Assembly: GCF_002796975.1 (NCBI RefSeq)
Contig: NZ_PEKV01000015.1
Span: forward strand, 1,722-47,777
Reading direction: 5' to 3'
Length of the DNA: 46,056 nucleotides
Source: Ferrovibrio sp.
Lineage (GTDB): Bacteria > Pseudomonadota > Alphaproteobacteria > Ferrovibrionales > Ferrovibrionaceae
The position numbers were made by a program, and so were the translations under genes. Of this stretch, positions 44,144 through 46,056 are shown one piece after another (position 1 is the first letter of the stretch; each line of letters starts with the position of its first letter). The notes under the pieces are model-generated. The model saw only the letters and a list, made by a program, of their open reading frames with translations, did not search any database and was not told the origin of the DNA.

Positions 44144-45802
44144 TCAGGGCATCCGGACGATCTGTACCTGGCAGATGGGCTTACGGCCGGTCAGGCTGCG
44201 CAGGTAGCTGCGCATCGCCCGGATCGCCGCCTGCTCCAGTGCCGCGTCGTCGCGCGACGCTTTCAGATTGTCGATGGCATCGGAAATTTCCTCGGCGATC
44301 TCGTCCTCGATATCCTCGATCTCGAAATTCACCACGCCGGCCAGCATCACCTGCGGATCGGTCAGCAGCTTGCCGCGGTCATCGACGACAAGAGTGACTG
44401 CTGCCGCGCCATTGAAGGCCAGCTTGCGCCGCACGCCCAGAGCGCCGCCCTGCACCGCCACCAGTTCGTCGCCGTCGATGGCCAGACGTCCTGCCGGCAC
44501 CTGCTCCACCACATCGGGTTCGCCGGGCGCCAGACGGATCAGGTCGCCGTTGCGCGGCACGATGCCGTGCGGCACCTGCAGGCTCTGGGCGAAGCGCGCA
44601 TGCTCGACCAGATGACGCGGTTCGCCATGCACAGGGACTGCGATCTGCGGCCGGGCCAGCGCATACATCTCGGCCAGTTCGTCGCGCGAGGGATGCCCGG
44701 AGACATGCACGAAGGCATCCTTCTCGGTGATCACCTCGATGCCTTTGAGCACCAGTTCGTTATGCAGCCGGAACAGCGTGCGTTCGTTGCCCGGAATGAT
44801 CTTGGAGGAAAACACCACGGTATCGCCGGGCGACATCACCACATGCGGATGACTGCCAAAGGCGATGCGCGCCATCGCGCCACGCGGCTCGCCCTGACAG
44901 CCGGTGCAGATGTACATGATCTTCTCGCGCGGCAGGAAGCCGGCCTCGCGCTCGTCCACCTGGTTGGGGATGTGCTTGAGGTAGCCGTTCTCCTGCGCCG
45001 CTGCGATGAAGCGATGCAGCGAACGGCCGATCAGGCAGACATGACGGCCGAGATCCTTTGCGGTCCGGAACAGCGTTTCGAGCCGCGCCAGGTTGGAGGA
45101 AAACGTCGTGATCGCGATACGCCCCGGCTTGTCCTTCAGCAGCGGCAGCAGCGCGTCATGGACCTCGCCTTCCGAGCCTGAGGTACCGCGACTGAACACA
45201 TTGGTGCTGTCGCAGACCAGCGCCAGCACGCCCTTGTCGCCATAGCTGCGCAGCGTTTCGATCTCGGTCTGCGGCCCCAGCATCGGGCGCGGGTCGAGCT
45301 TCCAGTCGCCGGTGTGCAGCACGGTGCCGCGCGGCGTCTCGATCGCCAGCGCCTGACTCTCGGGCGTCGAATGCGTGATGTTCATCGAGCGGATCTTGAA
45401 CGGCCCCAGCTCGATCAGATCGCCCGGCTGGTAGATATGCACGGGCACCTCGTCAACCAAGCCCTTCTCTTCCAGCTTGCGGCGCAGCACGCTGGCCGCA
45501 AACCCCGTCGCCCAGACCGGGCATTGCAGGTCTTCCCAGCAATGGCTGATGGCGCCGAGATGGTCTTCATGGGCATGGGTCAGGATCAGGCCGAGCAGCT
45601 TCTCGCGCCGGCCGGCGATCCAGACGACATCCGGCACCACCATGTCGACACCAGGCATGCCTTCATCGGCGAAGCTGGTACCGAGATCGACCATGATCCA
45701 CTGATCCCCGTAACCATACAGGTTCAGGTTCATGCCGATTTCGTTCACCCCGCCGAGCGGGAGGAAATACAGGCTGTCCTTATCGAGGCGTTCTGACATC
45801 AC
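44144..45802 (-). CDS. rnj: Ribonuclease J
   Basis: 5' exonuclease/endonuclease of mRNA decay and rRNA maturation. 552 residues. The beta-lactamase fold zinc motif is H76-x-H78-x-D80-H81 in ILTHAHEDHLGAI, followed by beta-CASP motifs VCDSTNVFSRG, ITTFSSNLARLETLF and GCQGEPRGAMARIA. HVSGHPSRDELAEM and VPVHGEPRHLVEHA complete the active site. The C-terminal domain is shorter than in Firmicutes. It lies 11 nt after coaX. Confidence 0.96.
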   Translation of the reverse strand: MMSERLDKDSLYFLPLGGVNEIGMNLNLYGYGDQWIMVDLGTSFADEGMPGVDMVVPDVVWIAGRREKLLGLILTHAHEDHLGAISHCWEDLQCPVWATGFAASVLRRKLEEKGLVDEVPVHIYQPGDLIELGPFKIRSMNITHSTPESQALAIETPRGTVLHTGDWKLDPRPMLGPQTEIETLRSYGDKGVLALVCDSTNVFSRGTSGSEGEVHDALLPLLKDKPGRIAITTFSSNLARLETLFRTAKDLGRHVCLIGRSLHRFIAAAQENGYLKHIPNQVDEREAGFLPREKIMYICTGCQGEPRGAMARIAFGSHPHVVMSPGDTVVFSSKIIPGNERTLFRLHNELVLKGIEVITEKDAFVHVSGHPSRDELAEMYALARPQIAVPVHGEPRHLVEHARFAQSLQVPHGIVPRNGDLIRLAPGEPDVVEQVPAGRLAIDGDELVAVQGGALGVRRKLAFNGAAAVTLVVDDRGKLLTDPQVMLAGVVNFEIEDIEDEIAEEISDAIDNLKASRDDAALEQAAIRAMRSYLRSLTGRKPICQVQIVRMP

Positions 45803-45813
45803 GTCCTATGACT

Positions 45814-46056
45814 TCACTGCGTGCTGCGACGATAGATTTCGATCAGGCCGCGCACGGTGATATCGGGCACGATCTTCTCGATCACATCTGTGGCGCCATC
45901 GAAAACCGGGGCCAGGCCGCCGGTGGAGATCACCCGCATCGGCCGGCCGAACTCGCCCCGGATCCGCGCGACGATGCCCTCGATCAGCCCGACATAGCCG
46001 TAGAAGACACCGGAATGCATGCAGGCCACGGTATTAATGCCGATCACGCTTTTCGG
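45814..46056 (-). CDS. coaX: Type III pantothenate kinase, C-terminal end (cut by window edge)
   Basis: First step of CoA synthesis. The last 80 codons are in the window: PKSVIGINTVACMHSGVFYG, then YVGLIEGIVARIRGE and VISTGGLAPVF, as in CoaX C-termini (the SG-x2-YG-x3-G-E/D-like segment and the STGG loop of the ASKHA fold). It ends LIEIYRRSTQ. It precedes rnj by 11 nt, the standard alphaproteobacterial order. Confidence 0.93.
   Translation of the reverse strand, partial: PKSVIGINTVACMHSGVFYGYVGLIEGIVARIRGEFGRPMRVISTGGLAPVFDGATDVIEKIVPDITVRGLIEIYRRSTQ

Overview
The window is a stretch of an alphaproteobacterial chromosome. Gene orders point to Rhodospirillales or a near relative: rpsB-tsf-pyrH-frr-uppS-cdsA-dxr-rseP-bamA-skp-lpxD-fabZ-lpxA-lpxI-lpxB, and coaX-rnj-mce-DUF1467-proS-lolC-lolD with dnaE nearby. 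Other support is LpxI (not LpxH) in the lipid A pathway, the short insertion-free ProS, and GC-rich codon use. The assignment is inferred from order and family content only; no database search was run.

Layout. 1-1175 (minus): start of the str operon, rpsL-rpsG-fusA, with fusA cut by the window edge. 1176-2231: spacer holding a decayed nitroreductase (RutE-type) gene. 2232-3850 (plus): citrate synthase, a small membrane protein and a strong terminator. 3920-7906 (plus): a tripartite hybrid histidine kinase overlapping a single-domain response regulator, then a secreted DUF4394 protein and a periplasmic cupredoxin, closed by a terminator. 7920-22817 (minus): glyoxalase I and the envelope/translation supercluster covering ribosomal protein S2, EF-Ts, UMP kinase, ribosome recycling, isoprenoid and phospholipid precursor synthesis, outer-membrane protein assembly and lipid A synthesis. 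23133-25849 (plus): two tandem paralogous pentapeptide-repeat proteins. 25846-30519: an MFS exporter facing an emrA-emrB-tetR efflux operon. 30516-36614 (minus): pepN and dnaE.

36615-38935 is the accessory part. It has a 600-bp gene-free AT-rich island with a helically phased CTTAT array, a GNAT acetyltransferase, a palindromic repeat, a wrecked second copy of lolD, and an AT-rich fragment of a SIR2-plus-P-loop (STAND-type) protein, the architecture of known antiphage proteins. The fragment has neither end of its gene and sits exactly between the dead lolD copy and the intact lolD. 38936-46056 (minus) returns to core genes: lolD, lolC, proS, a secreted hypothetical protein, DUF1467, methylmalonyl-CoA epimerase, RNase J and the end of coaX.

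Most of the window is conserved housekeeping sequence. The strongest candidates for something undescribed are the phased hexamer array upstream of dnaE, the SIR2-STAND remnant wedged between two lolD copies, the paralogous pentapeptide pair with its shared non-repeat segment and a hairpin over the first start codon, and the kinase/regulator next to the DUF4394-cupredoxin pair.
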